Both the position numbers and the translations under genes were made by a program. From assembly GCA_026261815.1 (NCBI GenBank), contig JAMPIT010000884.1:16638210-16702209 (forward strand): DNA of 64,000 nt. The letters are read 5' to 3'. Numbering within the stretch: position 1 is the stretch's first letter; every line of letters starts with the position of its first letter. Positions 45,576 to 59,194 of this stretch are shown here, one piece after another. This stretch comes from Monarcha castaneiventris obscurior. Its lineage: Eukaryota > Chordata > Aves > Passeriformes > Monarchidae. The notes beneath the pieces were generated by a model. The model was given only the letters and a program-made list of their open reading frames with translations. It was not told where the DNA came from and made no database searches.

Positions 45576-48500
45576 ATGTCCATGGCCTCAAGATGCAGCC
45601 AGATTTGTCTCATCAGGGAGGCAGCTGTCTGTTGGGTTTGGATAGAAAGACTCCAGGGGACAGCCCTTCTCTATTCACGAGTGAAAAGCCTTTCAAAATG
45701 TTTCTGACACCCATGCAGCTAAGGCAGATCTAGGCAAGAAATCTACCAGTCATTTGGGATTTCAAGGAATGCCTCCATGTGTCATCGTTTGAAAAAAGGG
45801 CTCGATATCCCTCTCGGGAGAAACAGAATTCAGACTTCTCCCCAGGGCTGAGCAGTTCAGAAATGTCACTGCAATTGCGCTGGGATGGAGTGAGATTTTC
45901 TGTTCTTATGGTGCATTTTCAGGGTTTTCCAAGATCAGGCTGCAGAGCCCATGTTAAGAGGGGGGTTTTGCCCTCCCTGAGAAGGCTCCCAAGCACCATC
46001 ATTCTGACTGATTCTCATCTAGGCTGGTGATATTTATAACAGGAGTTTCTCTTCCTCAGTGAATCTGGCTCTGAAGGGCATTCAGGAACACGACCTTGTG
46101 AATGTTTATTCTTCTTTTGATCTCTTTTGCCTCGGGTCCACAGAGCCCCTGCAGCAGAAATCTATGAGCTTTGCTGAGCATATTAGTAATTAATCCTAGA
46201 CTTAGAGAAACGTGGGGATTAGTGGATTGCTGAACTCCTTATGTCTCTGGAGCAATGTTGGAGTTTCCTTGTTACAAGCAGCAGAGAAAGAGTCAGAATT
46301 TGCTGAGAATTTGGCTTAGGCCACTGAACCTACTGATTTCCATAGATCAGAGAAGTCTTCAAAGCAGCAATCCTACCAGCTTGAATAAATATAGTCTCCT
46401 TCATCCAAAGGTTGCAGTGAGACTCAGCAGACAGTAATGAATGAATTAAAATATAAATCATACCCAATGGGCAAAAGAGAAACTGTCTGTATTTTACAAC
46501 TGGGGAAATTGAGAAATACATAGGATGAAGGTATTTGAAGGTTTGAGGTCTTCCAATTTGTAAGTACCCATTTTAGGACAATGGCAGCCTGATTTTATTT
46601 CTTATTTTTTCAGAGACACCAAGTGGTTTGTTGACTAATTGGAGTGATGATGCCTCTAGGGATAGGAGCTTGGCACAGTGACTGGACTGATTTAACCAGC
46701 TAACAAGCTAATAGCAATTTACAGAAGACAAACCTCTGACAAGCATGAAAAGACCTTGTCTAAATGTTTAGAAATCTTTGATTAATTCCTGGTGGATGAA
46801 AACTGAGATGTTGCTGTCTCTGCCCCTCTTCGTTGCTTAAACTCTACCTCCTGCCTCATGTTTCTGCCATCTCGCTAACCTTTTGTGTCTTTTGTTGCTT
46901 TGTTTTGCACTCCACTTTTCTTTTGGTATCCAGGGATTTCCAGAGGTTCAGCTGAGAGTGAAGGTGTCTGGATCTCCATCTCCAAAAGAAAAGCTGTTCA
47001 AAACTGAGAGACAAGTTTGGAAATTGGACCTACCTGATTACCACCTCAGGACAAAATCAGGAGAGGGATGGTGGAATCCTGGGGGATGCTTTGCTACTCC
47101 ACACCACAGACACATTGTACATATCAGGCAATGTTTGTGAGGTGCCAAAGAAACTTCTTTATCCAGAAGGATGTTTTTTGGCACACTTTTGCAAGCTAAC
47201 ACATACTGTCCCAGGAGCACACCTATTATTTGGTGACATTTGCACTGTTAACATCAAAATGACACCAGGACCTCACAAATGCAACTGTGGTGCCAATGGG
47301 GACCAGAAGCTCCAAAATTCTCTCTCAGGAAGAAAACTGCCTGAACAAGAAGTTACCAACAACAGCTCAGCAGCCTTTTGTTGTGCCATGCTTACAGTGA
47401 GGACATGAGAGATCATAGCAGGAATTCACTGCACTGCAGCTGCTATGAACCTTCTTTTGCTAAAAGCTCAGTGCTGTTTGACCCACAGCTGATTGCTGAC
47501 TGGGGTGCAGGGGCTGCCTGGCACAGGAGAGACAGGCCGCACTCACCAGAGAGGGACTTGCAACACTTATCTGCACCCCACAATCCTCCTGTTCTCTGTA
47601 AAACCTGACTTGCTAGGGTCCCATGAAGTTGTTACACCCTGTGCATCAACCTGCTGCTCCTCCTGCCTGTTGCTGTGCTTTTTTCCTCTGCAGAACCAAC
47701 ACTCCCCTCACAAAATTGTGATTCAGTCCGAGTACAACAGTATCTGACAGGATGGACTCTCCAGGACTGCGCCAGAGTAGTGCAAAAGGCCCCAGCTCTT
47801 GGAAACACAGAAAAAACCCGAGTATCTAAAAAGATGGTGCACGCAGTGAGTGCACAACAGGGCACACATCTCTGGGTGTGTCTTGTGAAACAGGCAGAGT
47901 ACAGCTCACTGCCACAGCACTCCTCCTCAGAGGCAATCAAAAGAATCCATGCTGTGGGCAGATTGATGAAAATGGAGATTCGAGATCAAATTATGAGCAG
48001 GTCATGAGTAAAAAGAGAGAATATTGGCTTTTTATTGACAGTAAGAATTCTTCCTCATGTACACTCGCCACACTCCTTAGAAATCCCTGCTGGTGCACTT
48101 TGGGTGAGGCTGGTGCTGCTCTAGAGCACTGCAGGGTGAGCAAGGAAGACCTTCCCAAGGAGGGAGATCGGGGCTCTAATAATCAGTGGTAGGACTGGTG
48201 GAGCCCCAAAAGGAGGTGTTGTTCCAGCTGTGCCCACAATACCCTTCCATACACCAGGACTCCTACTCTGCACTCTCCCAAGAGGAGCTTTACAGCCCTC
48301 TGAAATAATTTTTATGGGTCTGCGTTTTACCAGGCAGTAATTTCTGAGAGAAATACTGCAGCTTTAGCAGTTATTTTTTACTGTTCAAGAATATGCTGGT
48401 GTTTAGGTAAAAGAGAACCCAAGAATAACAGGTACTATGAATTTCTGATTTTTCCTCTATGAAATTCAGGCTATTTGGGAGGAGGAAAAAAAAGTGCTGT

Positions 48501-51141
48501 CATATATACAAGCCTGTGAGCATCAATATATTTTAATGGGTACATTCTTCTCTTATATCAAGCCTCTGAGTTTTTCCACCTCTGAGCAAGACCTGAAAAT
48601 GCACCGCATCATCTGTGTTGCTCTGTAACCCAAAACTCCAAGTCTCCTTAGGAAACTTTCCTTTCAATTTAATATGATGTGATATTAACATCCCAACAGT
48701 TTCCCCCTCATGAATTAGAAGTGTCACTCTGTCTGTTTTGACTAATTTTTGCCAGATAAATAAGGTCTACCTCGATTAGAGAAATTCCCATGTTCTGCAC
48801 TTTTTATCTGACTGGTGAGGCTTTCTTTACTTTGTACCCTGAGCTCTTCAGTGGCTTTGCCTCATTTAAAATCTGTATCTCTGCTCAGCATGCCTGCTTT
48901 CCTGTGGAGAGTTGCTTAATCCCTCTGTATACTCCCAATCTGCCTGCAAGGAACGCACAGAGCACTCCCAGATCTTTAAATGGAGGCAACACAAAAATCT
49001 CCTTTCTTTTATTAATGGAAAAGAATTCCTGTACTATTTTAAAAAAAGAAAACAAAAATCAAGCGAGCCCCCTCTTTTTTGGTATTATCCTTTTTTCCTG
49101 CTTTACTCACTTATAGCTGATTAACTGCCATGACATATGAGTCACACAGGATCTAGGACACAGGATGTGTTCGGAGTTGCTTAATCATGTTCTCATATTT
49201 AACATGTACACTTGTTTACTAGGTAAGAGAGTGGTGCATGATATTTACATTGTGCTATGTTAACTTGGGATCTTAAAACTAGAGTGGACAGAGAACGATA
49301 AACAAAAATGATACAGGCAAATAAAGAGGGAGAAAGAAAATATAAACCAAAGCAGGATGAGAAACAGACTTCCAGGGCATGGGAAGAAACAATTCACATT
49401 CCTTTTTTTGTGGTTGTTGGGCCACTTGTAAGTCTTCTCTCAATTATACCAATTTAAGCTCAAGGTACCTTCCTTTTCATGGTGAATGTCTAGTTTTACC
49501 CTAAAAGCAGCCAACCTTTCCATACCTCAAATTTTCCTCAAAAATACCTAACTCCCAAAAGCCCCTAGAACTCCCTCAGTATATGAGGAAAGCCATCTGT
49601 GCACCAAATAATGACTTTTGCTGCCTATTTGGAAGTGTTAACATCTGCCTCTAATATCTTAAGGAAAAGAAAAGGACAACCTATATCCAAAAAATAATTT
49701 TTTTCTCCTCTTCCTCCCTTATTACAGCATTTAGCTCTCAGTCAGCACATCAGACAGCTTTCAAAAGAGCACACAGAAAGAAGCCAAGCTGTCTGAAGGT
49801 GAAGCAGAGGATCACAGCACCCGGTTCAGTGGTGAGCCATGAATGGTGGTGAGAACAATTGAGCCCGAGGATTCCCCTCTAAAGAGTGAGCACCCTTTTC
49901 TTATGGGTAAAACCAATAACTAAAAAAGACTACTTGGCTGTGAAGCTTACCCAGGAATGACAGAGCTACACAGACAGGATGGAAGAAGGGAACAGAAATA
50001 AGATGTGCTCCATATAAGCAAGGATATTTGAACTCAGAATACTTAAGAAAGATAAGGAATACGCAAAATAAAAAAAATGCTCTTTGGCCAGCTTCTCCTG
50101 GAGGCACTTGGCAGCTGAACGTGGTTTTGAAGGGCCTGAAGGCAGTTCACCACAGGGACTGAGTCAGGGCAGCTTTGCAGGAGAGAGGACAATGGCAACA
50201 CGACCAGGACAGATGCCTATTTAGGGAGATGGTTTGCTGTCTCCAGGGACCCTCACTGTGGATGCAGGACAACATGGAGCACTGCAGCAAGCATAGCCAC
50301 AGAAATGGAGCTTAACTTGGAAACTGTTTTACAAATTAATTGCTTGTTACTTCGATTCCCCTTTGTTTTCCTTCCTCGCACTTGATGGCTTTTGTCTCTT
50401 GTCCTCCTACCCGCGGCTTCTCCCATTTTCATCCCACTTTATCACCCCATTTAGATACTTTTATTTTTTACTTCTGTCACACTCTGAGAGAGTTCCCAAG
50501 CTCCTGATAAAACACTGCAAGCACCCTATAGTAATGATGTTTTTAATCCCTAGGCTATATATATTTTTTTTAATGGAGGTTTACAAGAAAAATGTGTTCC
50601 CTTGGCAGTCAGCAGAAGCTGACAATGAGAAGTCCAAACAAGACAGCAGCAGAAAAGCATAAGGTGCAAAGCTAGGCTTGGGGGAAAACAAATGGTCTGA
50701 GGATCAGTGGTACCCTGTGTCCTCCTTACCAGCATGCAGGGACCCTGGTGCTGAACCCACAGCTCACATCTGCCTCCCTTCTCCTGGCTGGCAGAGAAAT
50801 GATGGGATGAAATCCTGCTGCTGCCCCTCAGGGGTTTTGGACAGAGGGTACACCGACAGCACAGTATTCCCAGCTGTTGGTCCAGACCTCTGGAGGCAAG
50901 AGCTGCTGAACTTCTAACCTGTGTTATGGACAAAATGACTCCCTAGCAATTTCCAGAAAAACCCAAAATCCCACAGCCACATTCCCCATGTTTTTGTTAG
51001 TCCTGCAAAGGGCACAACAGTGAATCAGAGCCAATATTTTAAAAGCCACCCGTCCGAATTCTGAGTTCCCTGTCTCTATCAAATCATCTACCAACATCTC
51101 CTGAGCTATTCAGCAGCTCTCACTGTCTTTCACAGAAAAAG

Positions 51142-51193
51142 AGAGAGGGTTGTCTTCTCCAAGTAAGAGAGAGGGTTGTCTTCTCCAAGTAAG
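51142..51193. repeat. 26-bp perfect tandem duplication
   Basis: Two identical 26-bp units, each running from AGAGAGGG to CCAAGTAAG, sit head to tail. Identity between the copies indicates a recent duplication. Confidence 0.95.
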
Positions 51194-52349
51194 CAAGGAG
51201 CTTCGTACCTTGTACATAAAATTAATTGTCTTTGTGGCAGATATGCATCTCATTCTTTTCAATTCCCCCTCATGCCTAATTGCCAGGAGCTGTCCAAAAC
51301 TGGTCCACTTGGTCTTCAGTCCAGTTGTTCACCTGCCTGCCCAAAAGCTGCTTCTGGCTGGGTGCTCTGGGCAGCACTGATCAGTTCTGCAGGGATCCCT
51401 CGTGTCTAGTCCCTCTCCCTGTGTTTCATTTCTGTTTTTCCTCTCTTTTTACCCTTAGCCACTCAGCAGTTTTCCTGTTAAGTAGGCTCTGAACAAAAAC
51501 TCCCAACAGCACAAACATCTCAGTGACATGGCATAAAAGCTAAAACACAGAGCGATTGAGACACCGCTTCAATTTATTGCCCAGTTCAAGTTATCAAGGC
51601 CCAAACACTGCACACAGTTCTCTCTGAAAACAGAGTCTGAAGGGTGCAAAACTCAGACCTCAGCTCTGCAGTGCTTGTTCAGGAATGTTACCACTTTATT
51701 ACATCACAAGCGATCACAAAAACATTGGTCTCCAATACCAAAATATGGAGGAGACTTATACCTAAACAATTTTTATAAGGGAGGAAAAACAACCGACAGA
51801 TCTATGTTATCCACCAATCTGCTAAAGGAAAAAGGTTTAAGCATACTGATTTACAACATGGGAAAAGAATTAATCTGACTCATACAATTACTAAAGGACA
51901 TTCGTCTCCATAACCCAGTAGGCAACTTCATTTTTCATCCTCTTGAGCAGTATTTCCAACTTTTTTTTTTCTTTCCCTGGTTAACAAATAGCCTTTTTAG
52001 TCTTGTTGCTTTTTAACTGTTATTCAACTAAAGGAAAACCAAACCAAAACAAAAACCTAAAGGCAAAAAATAACCCAAACATTAAATAACCAGAATATCT
52101 ACTTAGGATATTTGCTGTATGGGGCAGATTATGGAGGGCAGACACTGAAATCCCCTCAGCCTGATCCCTGCAGGGAAAGAGGAGCTCTGCTGCCTTGAAG
52201 CTGTAAGATAAGGTTCAGGTACAAGAGTGACAAGGGCAGGAGAAACACTGAAAAGATGCAGAAATTAAGGAATGCCAATTATCTCTGGTATGCTTTTGGC
52301 AATATAAATTCAACCTGCACAACGTGGGTCTACAGGAGCACTGGAAAGG

Positions 52350-52633
52350 GTCTTTTTGCAGGAGCATGTAGTGACAGGACAGGGGGTCATGGCTTTAAGC
52401 TGAAAGAGGGTAGGTTTAGATTAGATGTTTGAAAAAATTCTTCACTGTGTGGGTGGTGAGACACAGGTTACCCAGAGAAACTGTGGATGCTCCATCCCTG
52501 GAAGTGTTCAAGGACAGGCTGGATGGGGCTCTGAAAATCCCAGTCTAGTGGAAGGTTTCCCTGCCCATGGTGGGGGGGTTGGAACGAGATGATCTTTAAG
52601 GTTCCTTACAACCAAACCATTCCATGATTCTAT
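52350..52633 (+). mobile_element. CR1 LINE 3' end, 5' truncated
   Basis: This is the classic avian CR1 3' UTR in order: AGCATGTAGTGACAGGACAG, GGCTTTAAGCTGAAAGAGGG, CCATCCCTGGAAGTGTTCAA, GGTTGGAACGAGATGATCTT and the terminal CCATTCCATGATTCTAT. CR1 elements insert by target-primed reverse transcription and are nearly always truncated at the 5' end, as here, so no reverse transcriptase frame is present. The good preservation suggests a fairly young insertion. It is the strongest single indicator that the organism is a bird. Confidence 0.92.
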
Positions 52634-53139
52634 AACTTTATTTTTTTAAACCAATGGAGCTCCTCACAAAACATTTTTGTTTGGGTGTGCCAACCTTACC
52701 CAAATGAACTAATTTGTCTACATGAAATTGCACACCAGCAGGAGTTTGCTGGTCTGCATGGATGTTAGCAGCAGTGTCATTAAAAACACAGCATTGACAC
52801 CCAATCACCAGGGAGAGAGAACCTTTTTAATTTTTTTTTATCCAATTCTTACCAATTTGCAGAAGAGACATCCAATTGTAGTTCTCAAATTGGCCTAAGA
52901 GATCTTTCGTAACCTCAAGGATTTCCCAAATTACACTAAAAAGGAGAGAGGGGAAATCTGGGTATTTCTTCTATCCTGTGCTACCAGTGAGCAAATGGTT
53001 TACGTGGGCCATTCAGCAGCTCTGAATGAGGGCAACTCCTCTGTCCACTGCAGAAAATGGCAAAGTGCTGAGAAACAGGTGAGTGTCTTCTCTGGGCCAA
53101 ACAAACACCCTGCTTCACTTCCAGCTGCAGATATTGGCA

Positions 53140-53490
53140 AGTGAATTATTGCCACCAAGTTAATTATTGCTGCTGTTCTTATTATTTTCCACTCATCATC
53201 TCTCCTGTAACGATTCACTGGCTTCCTTGGAGAAAGCAATGTGTCTGCGGGTAATGATTTCACTGCTTTTCCTCCTCTGCCCACCCTTCCATCGCTCTTT
53301 TATATTGAATAATCATTTATGTGCTAGTTTAATTAGCTAATTATGAACGTGTTTGGGTATTTTAAGGAGGAAGAATCATTGTTTACTTGTTAGTAATTAA
53401 GTGGGTTCCATATGATTTTGGTGGTGGGAAATTTACGGATATTACTTTCCTGTGTGGCTCTACCAAATATTAAAAGCGTAATTATTTGCT
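53140..53490. promoter_or_regulatory. Candidate conserved enhancer block rich in TAATTA homeodomain cores
   Basis: Homeodomain-type cores recur in short order: GAATTATTGCC, GTTAATTATTGC, ATAATCATTTATG, TTTAATTAGCTAATTATG, AGTAATTAAG and GTAATTATTTGC. Such dense TAATTA-rich sequence is typical of deeply conserved vertebrate non-coding elements. No conservation could be tested here, so the call is a hypothesis. Confidence 0.25.
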
Positions 53491-55555
53491 TATATCTTGG
53501 TACAGCGAAAGGAGAAGTAAATTTCCATGACTGTAGGCTTTGGGCTTCTGGTGGATTATCACTGATATAACCAATCTGGAAATACTTATCAGGATGTAGA
53601 GAGAGCAGTCAAAGAAGGAGACGGGTTACAGACAGAAGGAGCCACTGCATTTTGGAGGCTTTGCACAATGCCCAGTTCACCTGTCTGCCATCAAAGCCAG
53701 CACAAACAGCTTCCAGCTCCCTCCTCACCCTGCTGAGGTGTAGGCAAAAGGAAGAATCTCAGTGGGTCACCCGTGGTCCTTGTGGTCTGCTCAGCAGCTG
53801 CGTTTGGGAGCCCACGCTCATCCCGTGTGCCCCGGAGCAGCTCTCTCCTCAGGAAGGCTCTGCCTGGTTCTCCTGGCACCACCAAAGCAGACAGGCTGCC
53901 AGCAGCCACCAGCAGGCCTGGGGGGAAGGAACGAGCAGCAGCAGGGCAGGCAGACACTGAGCCTCTCTCTCCTCCAGCAGGATCCCGAGAGGGCGAGGCA
54001 GGAGCGCTTCTGCTGCAGCTCTGCCCTGCCATGAACGGCAAGTGATCGGATTTACACAGCCCCGGGAAGGCTTCAGAGTGCACAGGCTATGAAGGAGCTC
54101 TAAAAGGACACTCATGCCAGCCTGGCCATGGTGTGCCTTGAATATTGGTAATGATTTCCCAGGATCAGGTCCTACCTGTGGCACTCACCCTTCCCTTCTC
54201 CTGGGGGACAGCTTGGAACAGGATGAACCACACAGAAACAACACAGCGTGAAGGCTTTGGCCTCCTCATTTCACTCCACCTCCCAGCCCCTCCATTTGGG
54301 AAACATACGTTACTCAGGCATTCCAGCTTAACTGAGCATGGTTTTAAGACCTCCATTTGGCAGTTTCAGGGGCAGCTGGGAAGACTTTTTAGTCTTTGAT
54401 AATGCAAAACGAGGAGCAAAATGTGCAGTGCATTGTCTCAGGGTGAGAGAAGCAACACGTTCCTGCCAGTCTGCTTTATGTGACAGCGTCTAGAAAGGAG
54501 AGATGCCTGTAGGATATCCACACTTCAGTTCCCTCCCAAAGGCTGGCTTCTATTTAAAAAAAACAAAGCCCCAGCAGAGCTCCCACAGTTTTCAGCAGCA
54601 CTGCTTCCAGCATCATTAATGGATGAGAAGGATAAACAAACCAACCTGCCTGGTAACGTGTCCCCTGTTTTGCTCCTTTTCAAGCAAATTTTAGGGTAAA
54701 TCATGAATCAGCTCTTCCACACCACATCTTGCACTTTCTCATTTACTGCTGGTTGCTCTTTTCAAATGATTTTTTTTTTCTAAGAACTCTGAATCTGTTT
54801 CAAACCAGGACACACTAAAACTAACTGCACGTAAATACACAAACCCTGGATTTGCCTTAAAAGGGCCTAATAAGAACAGCAGGCCTGTGTTTATAGATGT
54901 TTTTCTTTGATTTATAATTTCTGAGGCTTTGCTACACATTTTCGAACTTTACTACAAAAACCATGCAGGCTAGAATGTCAATGTTTTTAAAAACTAAAAC
55001 TGAAAGCAATGTAACTGCAGAAGACTGGGCTGTCACAAAATAATCAGCTACTGTGAAACTCAAGGTAAAACCATGGGATTTAGCAAGATACACAGATTAG
55101 ATGAAGCGTGCAAGCAACATCCATCGTAGCACTCCAGAACCCATCCAACCCAGCTCCTATTTACAAAGGCCCCAAAAATTAAATCCACGTTACAATGTGA
55201 ACTGAAGGTCATTGGAGATGGGTCCAGCTGCAGCAGCAGGGGAGTGAGTCCTGGAGTCAAGGACCTGGGCTAAATATAACCTGCCATCAGCTCCATCCTG
55301 CCTCAACCTTGAGGCCGCTGTCAGAGCATTCCAGGGAATTTCAAGTGCCTTGGTGTCATGTGAGAAGAAAGCTGCTCTCAGGTAGTCATATCACTGCAAT
55401 GCACAGCTTCACAGTTTATTAATGGCATGTGTGCAGTGAAATTAGATGTATGAGCCTTGAGCCTCTGTGCCCTCGCACCATTTTCTCACAAGTATGATTT
55501 TTTTAAACTAGAGTGGAGTTACCAGCTGAGAGAAGAGTCCAGTTCAGCATTTCAC

Positions 55556-55720
55556 TGTTAATTAATATCTTGCCTATATGAACATTTTATTGCCTGAACA
55601 CTTTTAAAAATCTAATTTATATCATTTTCATAACCTAATTTCTAATTATCAATAATTGCTCTTCCCTCAGTTCTATGACCTATCTGAACTGACTAATTAA
55701 TATTAAAGGCTAATACTTTT
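55556..55720. promoter_or_regulatory. Second TAATTA-rich block, possible non-coding element
   Basis: TGTTAATTAATATC, TTTCTAATTATCAATAATTG and ACTAATTAATATTAAAGG occur within 165 bp. AT-rich composition alone could produce this, and no conservation evidence was available. Confidence 0.18.
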
Positions 55721-58700
55721 TCAAACATCTTGAGGTCATAGATCATCAAGATCTACAGCACTGTGATAAGTATGAAAAATACACGTGTACATCCAATAAT
55801 TTGGAGTTATGTTCGCTCCAGGGCTGGGCAGATCACAGAGCCACAGACAACTGCTGCAAGCTTACAGCTGGAGCTTTGAGCTTTGTTCACATCTGGGGCA
55901 AAACTCTCCAAAATTTCAGATTCCTTGGAATCAAATAATGACACTTGTCTTGTGCAGAGCCCCTGCCTCAGGCTCGTTGCATTTTAAGGCAGCAATGCTA
56001 CCTGTGTGTTTTAAAAAGATCACTTTGGAGCCAGAGAAAACGTTGTAAACTCTCGGCAACATATGTATGTGATCAAGAGCCAAGAAGACTCTTATGTCTC
56101 ATGATACAAAATTTTAAAAGCCCCACCTACATTAGGAAAATTTCTTAGCACGTCTGATCAATTTAGCCCCGGTGTTCCTCGTGTCTCAGCCCAGTCATTA
56201 TGACCCAAGATTTGCAGAGTTCACTTAAATTTGATTTTTTGCAGATATTAACTGGCAGCCAAGGATAGAAAAAAAAAGCCACAATATCCCATTAACCATT
56301 GTTTTCCAGCCCCAAAACCACAAGAGAATGTGCTGCCAAGCACAGAGGCCCCACAGATGCTATATATAACACTTAGATTTCTGTTCCTATTGTTGACAAA
56401 GAGTAGGAGAGAATGAGGCAGAGCAAGGGGAGGTAAAATGCTTTCAGAGATGATCAGAGAAACAAAGAAGAGATTGACACATTTTTTTTCACCCCAGCCT
56501 GGAAGGAACCCCCTTTTTCTCATTTGATGGTTAACACCATACAGAGATATGTACTTCTTATCTTGGCAGAAACAAAGCTACCAATAGCACAGGCAGGAAA
56601 GCCAGAAAAGTTGTAGCAGTGGCACTTGAAGGAGCAGGGCTGGGCTCTAGAGCTTATTCTCCCCTGCAACACTTTTATTATGCTCACGTTATGCACATGG
56701 AGCTTCCACTATTTGCTTTGCAAGCCTCTCCTACAAGCCAGGCAGCTTCACAACTAGAATGTTTCCTAATACTCCAGCCACCATTTTATTTGTTAAGTAC
56801 TACTAGTTTTTACTCTGTCTCCTTTCTCCAAATCAGCTTCCAGACCCAAGGAGTTCTCTTTTGAGCATTTCGGGAATATGCTGCAAAAGCGTTACATTTT
56901 TTCTGTACTAAGAAATCAACCCTTTTTTATTCAGGGCTTAGCAAAAAAATTCTACTGAAATAGGATCAGAGAAGTTTTAAACCAGGGCGGGAAAGGGAGT
57001 ACAGATTCATCCCCAGAGTATGCAAAACAGAAATAAGATTGAAAAGTGAATTAAGCTCAGATAAAGTCACCTTGTTTCAAATCACACAATTACACGTTCC
57101 CAGGGAAGATCTCTGTGCTGCCCAAGCAGCGAGGCTGCAGATTGTATCTTTGCTCCAGGTTTGTCAGCTGGTGCAAGGATGAAATCAGCAACAGGATAAG
57201 CGAGACCAAAACAAACACAAGTGGTTTTGCTGCTGCAGCTGGAGGAAGCTGAGCACCCTCCAGCCACGGGGCTGCAATCAGGACAGGATGGAAGAGCAGC
57301 CTGGATCCAGCACACGAGGCTTAATCACTGGGCTCTAAGTAAATCGCAGTGCAGCATGCCCGAGCCTTCTGGTTCCCCCATTATCCCAGATTTCCTCCCC
57401 AGGAAAGGACTGCATGCCTCCAGGCACAGCATTTGGAAGCAGCCAGGAAATGCATTTGGACCCAAACAGTGCAAGGCACCCTCGGACCTCGCTGTTTGTT
57501 TATTACTGGACTGAACACGAGGATGGATGTGCATTAAGCAATGCCCTGAGGACTGGGATTCTGCCCAGTGCACTTCCCTTCTCCCTCCCATTCCCGAGAG
57601 AACAAGAGTCCTCAGGGTCAAGGCTTGTTGTGCAGTCTGGGGTAATGGTTACCCTAGAAAATATTTCTCTTTGCTAATGCACGTTTAGAACTTGTTGTTT
57701 TGGGTTATTCTGAGTGGAAAATACATGAAGCTGCAGATGAAGCCCATTACATGGGCAAGTTATTTGTTAATGTACAAATTTTTTAATGTGCAGATGAAAA
57801 CAGTAGTTTGCAGATAAGTGCATTGACCTTTTCCTTCTGAAGCCTGCTCTTCAAGGACTGCAGGAATCTGGGTCTGGAGAAGACAAATTATATTCTCTGA
57901 GGTGGGCAGCAGGAGCATTTCAGCATTTAATCAGTTTCAGGTACATGCACCTCACAGCTTGTGCAAAAAGGACAAAAGATACTCAGACCATAAAAGATGC
58001 AGCTGTCAGTCATAAATTCATAGTAAATCCATTTAATTTGGGACCTTAAGATTCTGGTATTGGAGAAAGTCATACAGCTAGCCACTGTGATTTGGAAACT
58101 GCTGGTCCTGGATTGGAAGGAGATTAAAAAGGGGTAAAGCTCAGTTATTTGGTTTGTCTTTAGCCTCTCCAAGACGGACTGTTCTGGGACTCAGTCATCA
58201 GGTAGGCATCCACATTAACTGTCTCACCAGCTTCAGGAGGTGCTTTGGTGGCAGCCACTGGCAAAAAATGTGTGCTGGGGGTTCTGGAGCCTCTGGAGTG
58301 ACCCTGAGGGGTTTCACAGCTGATGAGCTCCCTCCCCGAGGAGGCCTGCTACAAGCACATGTCTGTTCTCTCTAAAATCCCAGACATGCCACATTTCTTA
58401 ATTTCTTCTTCTTTCACACCAACATTTCTTAATTAAAAAGCTACAAGGCAGGAAGATTATTTCTGATAACCCATCTTATCACACCACAGGTCCTGATGGC
58501 ATGAAGTGACCCACGTAGAGGATGGCACGCTCCTCTTCAACCTTCACCTACGTCAGCAGGAGGAAGGACAAAACAACTGAGTGCAAGGACAGCAGAATGC
58601 AATGTGCAAAGTCTCCAACTTTAGACCAAAAAGGCCCGGAGGGAGGGAGCTCAGGTGATCTAAACAAAGCAGCACAAAGCAGAGACAACCTGGACTTTCC

Positions 58701-59134
58701 TCTGGCTCATTGCTGATGCAAGGAGTGCCAGCAATTTAATCCTGGGAAAGCTCCAAGGCAGGACTCACAACAAGAGAGGGCAGGCCCCACCAGCTGCCCT
58801 GGCAGAACACGCTGGCACACCGTTCTCCTTCTGCTGTCCCAAGGTGGCTGGGTGGATGCAGTCAATCTTGTTAACAGAGGGAATTTGCTCCGTGCTGTTC
58901 AAACAAATCTAGGACATTTCATGAGCCAAGTTGCTCAACTCCCATTTGCCTGATCCAAAGCCAGAGTGTGACCTTCTCCTTTGTGATTCACCTGAGACAG
59001 CTTGGCCGTGCCTGGCATTGGAAGGTTCCGGATCAGCCTTTAGATATTGGAGGCCCAGCAGCTGCTGGATCAGAGTTAGGAGCACTTGGGAAAGCATCAG
59101 GTAGCCCTCTTCCCCAAATCCTGACTGACATGAT

Positions 59135-59194
59135 GGCACAGGGACACAAGTAGGAGGTGGCACAGGGACACAAGTAGGAGGTGGCACAGGAACA
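59135..59194. repeat. 24-bp tandem repeat, 2.5 units
   Basis: GGCACAGGGACACAAGTAGG followed by AGGT is repeated twice and then starts a third time before diverging at GGAACAAAACC. The repeated peptide in the overlapping minus-strand frame (PCATSYLC) is a consequence of 24 being divisible by three and is not evidence for coding. Confidence 0.93.
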
